NCBI RefSeq assembly: GCF_022539665.2 | Contig: NC_081340.1 | Location: forward strand, 6,881,357 to 6,945,356 | Source of the DNA: Daphnia carinata | Taxonomy: Eukaryota; Arthropoda; Branchiopoda; Diplostraca; Daphniidae | DNA: 64,000 nucleotides | Direction: 5' to 3' | Shown: one piece after another, positions 24,130 to 33,912 of the stretch | Layout of the letters: the number at the start of each line of letters is the position of its first letter | How positions within the stretch are numbered: position 1 is the stretch's first letter | Made by a program: the position numbers and the translations under genes | Notes under the pieces: generated by a model | Seen by the model: the letters and a program-made list of their open reading frames with translations, nothing else | What the model was told of the DNA's origin: nothing | Database searches by the model: none

Positions 24130-24138
24130 CATTCTATT

Positions 24139-24206
24139 ACTATCCAGGGATCGAACCCTGGATGTTCGGCATACCTCGCCGATGCTCTACCAATGAGCCA
24201 CGAATC
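24139..24206 (-). repeat. tRNA-like sequence in the palindrome spacer, Thr-GGT-like
   Basis: Minus strand: D-stem GCTC/GAGC, anticodon stem TCGGC/GCCGA with 7-nt loop GAGGTAT (anticodon GGT) and T-arm CCAGGG/CCCTGG around TTCGAT. The arms fold well, but the T-loop is one base short and the 5' and 3' ends do not form an acceptor stem, so a tRNA pseudogene or SINE head is favoured. Confidence 0.6.
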
Positions 24207-24327
24207 ATATGATTTTAATTTGGCTTTTTTTTCTAGACACTTGTGGACTTGCATTTACACTTAGAATAAAACTGAAATGCAATCCTGCAATATACTCTTC
24301 TACATTATTCTACTTCATTTTTACACA

Positions 24328-24400
24328 TCTACTGAGGTTTGAACCCAGGGTAACAGGTATTGCAGATAAAAGCTCTACCACAGAGCTAAGAACCATATGG
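24328..24400 (-). repeat. tRNA-like sequence in the palindrome spacer, degenerate
   Basis: Minus strand: TTAGCTCTGTGGTAGAGC (A-box and D-arm) and GGGTTCAAACC (B-box) at tRNA spacing, with TGC in the anticodon-loop position. The anticodon stem is not paired. Same class as its neighbours. Confidence 0.5.
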
Positions 24401-24492
24401 AAGCAATAGAAAGATAAACATATAGTTGTGAAAGACTGCATAAACATCCTAGACGATAACATATGATATGCGATAATAAAATATTTAGATAT

Positions 24493-24560
24493 ATCTCGTG
24501 GCTCAATGTTAGAGCATCGGCGTTGCACGCTGAATGTCTGGGGATCGGTTCCCATACGAG
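24493..24560 (+). repeat. tRNA-like sequence in the palindrome spacer, Ala-TGC-like
   Basis: Plus strand, opposite to the other two units: GGCTCAATGTTAGAGC D-arm, anticodon stem TCGGC/GCTGA with loop GTTGCAC (anticodon TGC), and T-arm region GGGGATCGGTTCCC. No acceptor pairing is visible. Confidence 0.55.
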
Positions 24561-24647
24561 TAAAACAAAATACAAAATTACGTCTTAAAATATCCAGATT
24601 GTTCCTTAAATCTAAGTTGAAGAATTCAAAGAGTGTAATAAATAATA

Positions 24648-26144
24648 CTTACAGATAAACGATAAACCAATGGAAACAATGCTTACCATCAAAGGTGACA
24701 AAAACAATAAAGGTGAATTAAGCAAGCTAAATATAAACAGTGTAACGTGTGAACACAGCGAATACAGACAATGAAAGAAACGAATTTTGCAAAAAATATT
24801 TTATAAAAAAATTTTATTGACAATTCTCTGCACATTACAATTATTTTTGCAACTTTAAAAAGGCACAATAGCCCTTTCAAAAGTTGCCGTCAACTCAGGC
24901 AGGGGGAGACACTGCCTTGTTGACCCACCGGGGAGATTACCCGGTGATTGGCTAAGAGAAGCCGGAAGAAGAGCCGAAGATATGGAACATTTTTACTGGA
25001 GCGATTAACCTTTAGTTCGGATTTGTGGGCAGCCACGTCGCCCTCCGTGAACACATCATCGGACTAGTCGGACCCCCACGTCCCCTTTCCGGCCAGAGCC
25101 CTCCAAACCTCGGTATATGTTATTTTTATATATACCGTACAGTAGGGGCATGACCCCCTACGGGCTTATTACGAGTCAAGGGGAAACGGGGCTACGAAAA
25201 GGAAGGGAGCCCAGATATGCACATCAATTTTTTAAATATCAAATACCGTCTCGGTAATCCGAATGAAGTATAGAAATATCTTGTCATCCATCCAATCATT
25301 ACAATTTATTCAGTGTCATGCCCCAACCGAGAATTTTTTCAGATCCAATGTTACTATTAACCTACACTGAGAAAAGCAAAACAACACCATTAAGCATCTC
25401 AATTGTTGCTCATGTGACTTACATGACTCATAGATTCAACTTCTGGCAGAAGCTCGGGAAAGGCCATACAAATTGTAGATGAAAATCATTGTATAAGGCT
25501 CTTAAAGGATAAAATAACACCCATAGAATGTTGCATTGTTGATAGTTGTGTTCCCAGTATGCTGAAAATCCTTTCCTATTGGATAAATTTTTTTTTTGTA
25601 GATTAGACATGGTTGGCAAAAAGGAGGAGAAAAGCTTCATCATAAATTCAAAAATTTTTCAAGAAAATTCCTTTCATACCTAAAGAGTCCATGTATGATG
25701 TTCATTGCTGCAATGCCAACGAAACATCTTTAGGGCCATTTAAGTACCCAGCTTCACCAACACTCTGAGTGTAAAGGACAAGTTGTTCTTTAGCAAGAGA
25801 AGCAGAATTATTTGAGGCTTCTAGCTATAACAGAACTATAAAGGATTGCTGTTACACAGGATTCATTCACACAACATGGTACTTCTCATTAGACAACTTG
25901 CATACTCTATTACTTTACCTCGTACCTTAATGGTAATGCACTTTCGGTGTTTTTCAACTGTAAGCTCACTCTTCCATCCTGTAACACTTCTAGACTTGAC
26001 TTGATCCCCCACTAGAATTCTGTGAATGCAAAATAATAGCATTAAAAATACTTTTTCGATAGACAAAAAACCGAAAAGTACCTAATCCATGTTTCATGTT
26101 GAACTTGTGCCATTTCTGGGTTTCTGTACCACACCCATTTTCAG
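24648..26144 (-). repeat. Right arm of the inverted duplication
   Basis: Inverted partner of 22629-24129, almost the same length (1,497 against 1,501 bp). Unlike the left arm, its outer border lies inside continuous gene-like sequence that goes on to about 26.7 kb. This arm therefore probably keeps the original context, and the left arm is the inserted or truncated copy. Confidence 0.85.
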
Positions 26145-26703
26145 CCCAAATACGGTCCCACAATTGTTCAATTCCTTCGCTGCATGGACTTATTACTAAC
26201 AATTCTTTTAGTGCAGCACTAACAGAATTTAACTTTAACACACTGTCAGGTGGTAGACTGAATAACTAAGCAATAAATAATTGTTTGTTAAAATTCTATA
26301 CTTATTTTGGATTCTTAATTGAAAAGTTTAGGTACCTGACTGTGTTCGCCTAATGCCAATTCATCCTCATGTTCAGTTAGGGATGAGTTTGGAAAAACCT
26401 CCTTCACTGTTTGGAAACTGTTCCGTTCCAGTTTGTTCTTTTCCCCTAGCTGAGCTTGTAGACTCTTGCTAGTTTGTTGTAGCTAGCTTGAGCTACAAAA
26501 CACAAATGAATAAAAGCAAATACATAGAATCATTACGTATTAGGCCTTACCATCCTTAGCTTTGCTGTTATCTAATATTTTGTGTTGTTCCAATAATTGG
26601 GCCTGCAGCTTCATAATTTGATCTAATAAACAATAATTAATAATTGAAAACCAATATAATAACATTTATACTTACCATCCTTTTGTTGTATTATCTTATC
26701 CAT
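25690..26703 (-). pseudogene. Decayed intron-containing gene, unrecognised
   Basis: Minus-strand exon-like blocks: 26676-26703 (start MDKIIQQKD), 26551-26622 in matching phase (QIMKLQAQLLEQHKILDN, coiled-coil-like), a block at about 26337-26480 coding KNKLERNSFQTVKEVFPNSS, then one at about 26080-26270 coding LPPDSVLKLNSVSAALKELL and ENGCGTETQKWHKFNMKHG, and one at about 25915-26025 coding ILVGDQVKSRSVTGWKSELT. Several junctions are GT-AG and phase-compatible, but the third block has stops in the expected frame and the fifth enters out of frame. I do not recognise the protein. It could be a captured host gene or a transposon gene with introns; the outer part is duplicated in the left arm. Confidence 0.5.
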
Positions 26704-26779
26704 TTTTCAATTGTTCCTACAGCCACGTGTTATTCTCTCCATCCACGCTACTGAACTAACTGCGAATGGCATCCAAGTG

Positions 26780-26925
26780 GACTGAAATTGCCTACGCCAG
26801 TAATAACGAGTCTGAGCGGTAGATGGCTACGTGTCGGAAAAAAAGAAAAAAGTGTGATTTTTTTTTTTTTTTGGCGAAATTTTTTTTTTTTTTTTGTGTA
26901 AAACGGATTGCCATATGCCATAACA
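26780..26925. repeat. Inverted copy of the TATGGCAA-ended repeat
   Basis: Ends with TGTAAAACGGATTGCCATA, the complement of the left end seen at 22058, preceded by T runs and a GTAGATGGCTAC motif that corresponds to the GCCATCTA motif of the other copies. With the copies at 21390 and 22056 it brackets the large palindrome. Confidence 0.55.
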
Positions 26926-27006
26926 ACCTCTATACTCTGGTTTATTATTGTTCCCCGTATTTTAATAAGGAATTTGCACTGCCATCTAAGCCCTCCCCTT
27001 AATTAT

Positions 27007-27105
27007 GACATAAGCCCGACGTTTTAAGCCCGACTTTTTGCTTGCCATATATAGTTTACACAAAAACAAATAAAAATATAGAAAAGTCGGGCTTATTTTA
27101 ATGTC
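27007..27105. repeat. Small hairpin with AAGCCCGACTTT arms
   Basis: TTAAGCCCGACTTTTT on the left and AAAAGTCGGGCTTATT on the right are inverted about 75 bp apart, with a second copy of the motif just outside (27012). The same motif flanks the hairpin at 21.5-21.9 kb. Confidence 0.6.
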
Positions 27106-27339
27106 CTTATTTTATTACTTGTATCTTCTATTGTTGTCTAAAAAATGTCATGAAAAAATCCCATGACAGAGAAACAAAAAATACGTTCTACATTATTTAA
27201 AGTCATCGATATTTTAGTCATCATTAAAGTCATCATAATTTTTTGGCTAGGAAAGTATAAAATATATTTCCAAGTATTTGAATCAAACATGCAACTGATT
27301 ACATTTATCTTACTGTAGCGACTTCATGCTTCACTTGAG

Positions 27340-27412
27340 TGTTGAATCTCAGAAAATCAGAGCCGTAGGTAAGCACCGTACCTGTCAGCTACTAACCTTA
27401 CATATGAGCAGA
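27340..27412 (-). repeat. Possible degenerate tRNA-like sequence
   Basis: Minus strand TAGTAGCTGACAGG (A-box-like) and GAGATTCAACACTC (B-box-like) are at tRNA spacing. No convincing anticodon stem. Weak call. Confidence 0.3.
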
Positions 27413-28010
27413 ACAGGTTAACCAATAATTTGAGTCTTCAAATCAATGATTTTCAACTTTCGAAGGGCAAAATAAGTGATTTACGGCAACCGCTTTGAAT
27501 TCGAATAAAGTCAAAATGTAAATTACGATTAAACGAAAACGATCACCTGTTTCTAGAAATTGTATAAAGGTTTATCTAAACTCTACTTTCACGTAACTTG
27601 TAAGCCTGCAGAAACACGAATCGTCTATGCGCGGGCAACGTGATCTTAAGCAAAATATGCGAAAAGTGAAAAAATAAAAAAAAAGCTGAAATTAGAAAAG
27701 TTTGGCTTTTGGTAAAGATTTTAAATTTTCGGCAATTGGAAAGCTGAAATTCAAAGGAACATTCTTAAATAACTAACCAAACATGATCGATATTCAAACT
27801 AAAGCTTTTTTCTTCCATACCATGCTTCACATAAAGCATTGTTTTACACGAATATGGAGGAAACAAGCTTCTACCATGTAATTAGTTTGCAGACTTTTTA
27901 CTGCAGCCTATAACCATCAGGGATTTACCAAGGGCGGTTACGTGTGCCAAGTGAAAATAGTTACCATTTTTTATAGTAGTTTGCCTTAGAGCCTTTTCCT
28001 GGTGCAAGCC
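27413..28010. other. Intergenic DNA before the Gly-rich array
   Basis: No gene, repeat or RNA recognised. It ends in the promoter of the first array gene. Confidence 0.5.
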
Positions 28011-28024
28011 AACCCCATTCGCGG

Positions 28025-28057
28025 TATAAAAGCAGCTCAGTTCACTCAGTCCGTCAG
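28025..28057 (+). promoter_or_regulatory. Core promoter of GRS1
   Basis: TATAAAAG at 28025-28032 with an initiator-like TCAGT at 28046-28050 and GTCAG at 28053-28057. The second puts the start 31 bases after the TATA box, as is usual. GTCAG recurs at the same distance in other array promoters. Confidence 0.7.
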
Positions 28058-28112
28058 AAGGCGCCTGAACTTATCGTTGGCAAAAGACAGCTAATAAAGC
28101 AGCACTTTAAAA

Positions 28113-28698
28113 ATGAACAAGGTAAAAACCGCTGGTTCATAATCTTGTTAAAGGAAACTATTTGAAGTCTATTTGAAGTGTTTACAAAAAGATATCCTTT
28201 ACCTAATTGTGCACACTCTTTGGTATGACAGGTAACTTTTATCCTCGCCCTCATGGTGGCTGTAGCCGTGGCTATGCCTCAACGGCCATTCCGTCCACGT
28301 CCGGGTGGCTTCCAACAACCAGGGTTCGGAGGATTCAATAATTTTGTAAGAATAAGATAACAGATTTCGAAAAATGCTATACATTTTTCCGTGGTTCTGC
28401 GGCTTTAGTAACGATCTTTGCTCTTACACAGGTGGTTCTGGAACCGGAGCTGGAGCAGGAACTGGTAGTGCTGGACCTGGAGGAGTATCTGCATCTGGAG
28501 TAAGAAAATTCGTGATAGTTCTTTTTATAAAACACAACTTAACTGATAACAATATGTGAAATAATTATCTAGGTCGGTATCTCAAGTGCTCAAAACGGTG
28601 GATTCGGTACAGGTTCCGGCAGTGGAACAGCATTTATTGGTCCCTTTGGTCAGGCTGGTGCCACAGGACAGGGTACCGGAAGCAGTGCTGGGAAATAA
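28113..28698 (+). CDS. GRS1: small secreted Gly-rich protein, first of the array; frame mismatch at intron 2
   Basis: Exons 28113-28121 (MNK), 28232-28345 or 28232-28304, 28432-28499 and 28573-28698. Exon 2 gives a signal peptide (VTFILALMVAVAVAMPQ) and a Pro/Gly/Phe/Gln linker. Exons 3 and 4 give the module [20 protein letters not shown] plus [12 protein letters not shown] to GSSAGK. Oddity: the strong donor GTAAGA after AATAATTTT leaves exon 2 in phase 0, whereas exon 3 needs phase 1 as in every other array gene. Using the weaker GTGGCT donor after 28304 restores frame (91 residues) by dropping the linker. So it is either alternatively spliced, recently broken, or has a one-base error. The last exon is one codon shorter than most, like GRS7. 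Function unknown. Confidence 0.7.
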
Positions 28699-31600
28699 GC
28701 TGAATCTAGCTTATTGAACCCTTGTTATTATTGTGCAAATACTGTTAATTACAACCTTTAAAATTTTGAATCTGGAGTTGAATTTTCAATCAAATACATT
28801 TCCTTGAATTGCCAAGCCTACTTTAATAGTTCTTTCTACCACAAAAAAAATGGCTGAATAGTTATGTAACATAGGGATATTTGATTTGTTTTGCATTGCA
28901 TAGCTAACAATGCATGAAAAGCCTTGGTTTTTTTTTAAGTTTTGCAGAAAAGGGTTTTACTACCATACCTGATTTCACGTGTTCACACCAACCATCAGAT
29001 AACTACAGACAGTGAAATAAAAAAAGGTGAGAACTAAATGAACAGGCTCACAGGCTGCAAGTCACAACCATAACGACATATCGGCTATTCTTCCAAACTG
29101 CGAAATTTCGAATAAACTTAGCCATACATCATTAACTTACTCTGAATCTCAAACAAATTAATCGTTTCTTCCTCATGACGTTATATAACTATCACACTGC
29201 ATTTACTTGTGACTTTTTGAACCCTGTATAGACGAGCCACACGCCTCCTACCGTTAGAGCATACGACACACAGTAAACGTTGTCAAGTTCGTATCAACTG
29301 ACCAAAACCCTAAACAATAATATAATTTAGGGCATAATGTTCACAGAAAATTACTGAAAATTATCTAAGCTTGATCAATGATAGAAAATTTTCAACAAAA
29401 ACAAAAAAATGTTTCATATAAAAAAACAACAAACAACCCTCGCATCAAAGTAATAGCACTTCCTTATCTAGAGATTGGACCGACTGGCAATGTCACATGA
29501 GGCGTTTCATACAAATTTGTAGAAATCATTTGCACGACTTGGGTTTTCCCTACTACATGCTGTGAATTACATATTTTATCACGACCTTACTGCAGCATGT
29601 TATTACACACAATATGAGAACGCAAACTAGGGAAGGCATGTAACTGCGCAGTTCCTCATGTGCGGTGCGCCCCAAGGTATCGCCTTTTCCTTTTTCCTAA
29701 AAGACTTTATTAGTTTATAGCTAGCGAAAAGAAAAAAATCGCGGTTTGGGTATCCCCCATTATATTTTTTAAGGTTGAATAAATTAAGGAGAAAAAAAAA
29801 ATGAAAGGAAAAACCATTCTTAAGCAATTCTAGCTAGTCATTAAATATTCTTTAGGAGAACATTAACATCCGGAATTAAGTGATGTTGTCGAAATTCGTG
29901 ACTTGCAGGTTTTAACACTGAAACTTGACAATCATGTCAATAGCTGGCCGTACCTAATGCAGACGAATATCTGCCGATTATAATTGTTTATGCACATGTT
30001 TTCAGTCTTGTTCGATACGGAATCAACGGCGTTACTAAAGCTGAATTAATTTACCATTCGAAAACTTTGCTGCTATCTTAACGGCAATCGTAACACTTGT
30101 TGTGTTCAACAGAACTTCGGAAAACCCCAATTATACGGGTTCGATGCATGTCCTACTTGTCATTGTAGAATCGTGAGATAAGTGTCAAAAATTTCAACCG
30201 ATCACGGGTATTCCCAGAACATGATTTCTCTTTGTTCTGCCTTTGGCCTGTATTAATAGATGACGGAGCAGATAGAGAAACTGAGTGCTGGCTAATGGAA
30301 CTAGAAAACCAAAGGTGAAAGACATTCTGCCCTGAATCTACGTTTTTCTAGCAAAAGACGAATCAATTAAGGCCATCCATCTGAACCAAGGCAAACATTT
30401 CTTTATGGATTCACGTGTCTTACCTTCGGAACGTAGTTGGTCATCTGTGGTCGCTAAACTATGTCAAGATCAATCCTTGAATATACCTGGTTTGTACCCT
30501 GCGACCCCAGATGTCACGGCGAATTCGTGTCGTTAACAAGTATTGGCAATTCGCCAACGTTCTTCTTAGGACATCATAATTTTTCAACGACACCAGCAAG
30601 TTGGCAGCCGCTGCGTGTTCTTCTCCTTGAAAATAATATTACCCCTTCCATAAAAGTAAAATCTGTTTTACCACCGCAAGAATTAATGAAGCTGTTTTGA
30701 CGTAGAAAAATGTTTTCCAAGCAATCTGAAATGCTGATAAATTGTCGAACATACGAGTGCATACACTTACCTTGCTAATATATAATCTCAATATTCGTAC
30801 GCACAAATAAATAAATCTGCATATCGTGTCACTTTTCCTGAAACCAAGATTTCAGTATTATTTAACACTAGCTTTAAATTTACTAAGCCTTCAGGTCTTA
30901 CCAGTTAACTTGATTAAAGCAAGACTTGCCGAGGTGTAACACATCATCGCTGCAGGAACTTCACCCATCGTAACGCAAGCTTAAGAAAGTTGTTTTTCTA
31001 TCAGCCGAATGACACGCATCAACTGACATGTGTTGTATACAAACAGAACAGGTATTTTTGTTTTTGTTTTGGTCTGACTACCATTACGCATTTGGGAATT
31101 TTCCAAACGTAATTTCTGTAGAGGATGTAACCTGTTTAGGTGGTGCAAGCCAGCTCAAACCGGTTCGGGCCTGTTTCATTCTTTTTTTGTTTGTCTCATT
31201 AATCTTCCGTTTATCAAACATAGTCTGGCAGTTCGGAAAATCCTAGCAAAAACAGGGCGTTATTCTAAACCCAAGAACCTTTCACGTAACACTTTGTGGC
31301 ACAGCTAATAGCCGGCCCTTACCTGTGGTGTTTCTGCCTAGCAACTGCAAGCTTTCATATGTCGCTTTTCATATGCAAGATGGAAAGCAATAATTTCTAG
31401 CCGAAAAGAAGCAATGGCCCCATTTTTCTTTTTGAAATTATTACCGTAAATATCGACACGCGTCTTTACGGATGGTTACTCAATAAAAAAATCAAAAGGA
31501 AAACTGATGATGTCAGGGCTTTGTTTGGAACCGGTCATTGGCCTTCTGTGCTAGCTACGAAGAAAAAAAGAACGTGACGGAGACTTAAAAATCGAGAAAC

Positions 31601-32160
31601 ACGATTACCATCTTGAATGTGTTAAAAAGCTGTTTGTGCCACAATAGACAGTTCGTGTTCAATTTATCCTTTAAGATCGCTGTAGGCTGTAAGTATCTTA
31701 CAGGAAAACAGAGGCTGCAAAAAGAAGTTGTAGGTGCCCTTCAAATCCAAGATAAAAATCCGCATACGCTCTAAAATAAAGAATATTTTTTAAAGCAAAA
31801 TTTTCTGAACAAAGAAACTTTAATACCATTCATTATAACCTCGTAACATAACAATCCGCATTTCCAGTTATTTACGTTATTCACGTAACTTTGATGGATT
31901 AGCTGCTTGGTAATTAAATTATAGTAGAAAAACAATCCGTGAAAAATTGCAAAAGAAATAATTTGCCAATTCATTGTTGTGGTATTACCATGGTGGCAGC
32001 AACCAATCGCGCTTCGGCATGTCGACAAAGGTGATGTGCAAAGAACCAGGAACCATTTAAAAAAAAACGTGACTGAAAAAAAAATCTTGACCGTGATATC
32101 AAGGTTTATTTTGCAGGGCCCCAAGCATTTTACTAGTCCCGGCTGGTAAAAACAAGCAGT
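28699..32160. other. 3.4-kb spacer between GRS1 and GRS2
   Basis: No credible gene. I looked for module exons, signal-peptide exons with AAG/GT junctions and TATA boxes and found none that combine. A GTGGTGCAAGCCAGC after TTTAG at about 31138 faintly recalls the start of a module exon, but no further similarity follows. This is the longest gap in the array. Confidence 0.5.
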
Positions 32161-32165
32161 CAGCA

Positions 32166-32200
32166 TATAAAAGCATATGCATGGCGCTAACATCCAGTCA
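32166..32200 (+). promoter_or_regulatory. Core promoter of GRS2
   Basis: TATAAAAG at 32166-32173, followed about 30 bases later by CCAGTCA (32195-32200 region), matching the TATA-to-start spacing of the other array genes. Confidence 0.65.
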
Positions 32201-32253
32201 TATGATGGTTGAGCCTCCTTCCTATCAGTAAAGCAAAGTTTAATCAAAAGCGG

Positions 32254-33462
32254 ATGCACTTGAAAATGTTGAAGGTACAGTGAAAAGTACCAAAATGCAA
32301 TCGAAGTTATCTGGAAGTTGTTCATGGAACTCACCGAGTGCGAATAAATAGTTACCTTATCCTTCATTTTTTTTCTCTTTTCCATGACAGGTTACAATTA
32401 TCCTCGCTACTATGGCTGCAGCGTTGGCTATGCCTCAGCGGTACCGTCCCTTCGGTGGTGCCTATGGGCGTCCGCAAGGCGGATTCGGGCAAGGTGGATA
32501 CGGCCAGCCTGGTTACTATCAAGGCGGATATGCACAGCCAGGATTCCATCAAGGTGGCATAGCTCAGCCAGGTGCATTAGGTTTGTCAGTTAAATTAATA
32601 CAACTACATTACCTACGGAAAGTTGCATAACATTTCGTCGTTTTACGTAGCCGGTGTGGGTTCTGGAACAGGAGCCGGAGCTGGAACTGGTAACGCTGGC
32701 CCTGGAGGAGTTTCCGCATCAGGCGTAAGAAATTTTGTTGATATTGGACAAGTGGAGAGAGGAGAAATAACTTATCGCTTACGTTTATCAGGTGGGAATT
32801 TCCAGCGCTCAGAATGGAGGGTTTGGTACGTCTTCGGGCACTGGAACAGCCAACCTCAACACTTTCACAGGAGAAGCTGGAGCGACAGGCACTGGTGACG
32901 GAAGCAGTGGTGGTGCTGGTCTATTAGGTGCATTCGGTCGTCCGCAGGGCGGGTTTGGCCAGCCCGGTTTCAATCAAGGTGGATACGCTCAGCCAGGCTT
33001 CCAGCAAGGCGGATACGCTCAGCCAGGCTTCCAGCAAGGCGGATACGCTCAACCAGGCTTCCAGCAGGGTGGCGTTGCTCAGCCCAATTTCGCAGGATTT
33101 CCAGGTTTCGGTAAACAACACACTTTTGAATGTTACAAGTGTTCTTTCCTGAATGGCCTTTAAACATTACTGCATTCTTGTAAATCGTAGGTGGTTCTGG
33201 AACCGGCTCGGGAGCTGGAACAGGTAGTGCTGGACCAGGAGGAGTATCAGCATCCGGCGTAAGACACCTGCAATGTTTTGTTTCTTTCATAATTAAAAGA
33301 ATGCAGTTATTCATTTGAATATGTTTTTTTTAGGTTGGTATTTCGAGCGCGCAGAACGGCGGATTTGGCACGGGCTCCGGAAGCGGATCGGCTTCCCTCA
33401 ACACCTACACCGGTGAAGCAACAGCGACCGGCGAGGGTGATGGAAGCAGTTTTGGAAAATAA
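32254..33462 (+). CDS. GRS2: double-module secreted Gly-rich protein
   Basis: Six exons: 32254-32274, 32391-32580, 32651-32724, 32792-33110, 33191-33258 and 33334-33462; all phases agree, total 266 residues from the first ATG (262 from the second, MLK). Exon 2 codes a signal peptide ([16 protein letters not shown]) and a long linker of [10 protein letters not shown]-type decapeptides. Exons 3-4 are one full module ([18 protein letters not shown] and [12 protein letters not shown] onward). At GSSG, where other genes stop, exon 4 runs on into a second linker beginning [12 protein letters not shown] with [10 protein letters not shown] repeats. Exons 5-6 then give a second module ending GSSFGK and stop. 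The simplest reading is an internal duplication that fused the last exon of one copy to the linker exon of the next and lost the intervening stop, promoter and signal peptide. Role unknown. Confidence 0.88.
32978..33097 (+). repeat. 30-bp tandem repeat coding [10 protein letters not shown]
   Basis: Three nearly identical 30-base units (starting 32978, 33008 and 33038) plus a degenerate fourth code decapeptides [10 protein letters not shown]. Related, more diverged decapeptides occur in exon 2 of the same gene. Differences between units are mostly synonymous, indicating recent expansion. Confidence 0.92.
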
Positions 33463-33840
33463 ATTAGCAATGCTTGCTGTTATGCGTTCTTATTGATAAT
33501 TACTTTGAATTGTTGTTATACTCTTTTTTGAAAATGTTTCGCAAACGAACCAAAAATTCTAAAATATACATACGTCTAATGGTGTAAATCGGTGGTACAT
33601 TAACTCAACTAGTTCTACTTGCTTCGCGACTCTTCTAAACACGAATGGCCGTTCCAACACAAGAGGAGTGCTAATTCCTTTTTTAAAGATGTGTAGCATA
33701 CACAAACATTTAATGCAACTTTGAATAACCATTGTTTTCGGTACTGAATCTTAACTATCGGTTGTGTGTCGATAGCATTTTACATAAAAAAAAAAAAGCA
33801 ATAATTAAAATTTTGATATAAAAAAAATTATCAATTCTTA
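33463..33840. other. 3' flank of GRS2
   Basis: AT-rich, no gene seen. Several AATAAA-like and homopolymer A tracts occur near 33790. Confidence 0.5.
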
Positions 33841-33846
33841 CTCAAC

Positions 33847-33912
33847 GGGCACTTCGAGTGCAGTGAATGGAGGAATACGAATTGGTACCGAAAGCGCATT
33901 AGCACGTTTTAG
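33847..33912 (+). pseudogene. Solitary decayed last-exon module
   Basis: The sequence GGGCACTTCGAGTGCAGTGA followed by ATGGAGGAATACGAATTGGT aligns with the start of the array's last exon (compare GGCATTTCGAGCGCACAGAA and ATGGAGG in intact genes). It translates as GTSSAVNGGIRIGTESALAR against [20 protein letters not shown]. No acceptor, upstream exons or terminal GSSxGK remain. It is a relic of a lost array member between GRS2 and GRS3. Confidence 0.7.

Noticed and set aside
24139-24206. Functional tRNA gene (Thr-GGT)
   Set aside because: D and anticodon arms fold, but the acceptor stem is absent and the T-loop is a base short; classed as tRNA-derived repeat.
31136-31180. Relic of a Gly-rich module exon in the GRS1-GRS2 spacer
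   Set aside because: Only the first dozen bases after a TTTAG resemble an exon start; similarity does not continue.
31771-32385. 204-codon minus-strand open frame
   Set aside because: It is antisense to the GRS2 promoter and first exons, has no domain, promoter or splice support, and its content is consistent with an AT-rich chance frame.
32978-33097. CRISPR-like array
   Set aside because: The regular 30-bp units have no spacers, are contiguous and are in frame within an exon; they are a coding tandem repeat.
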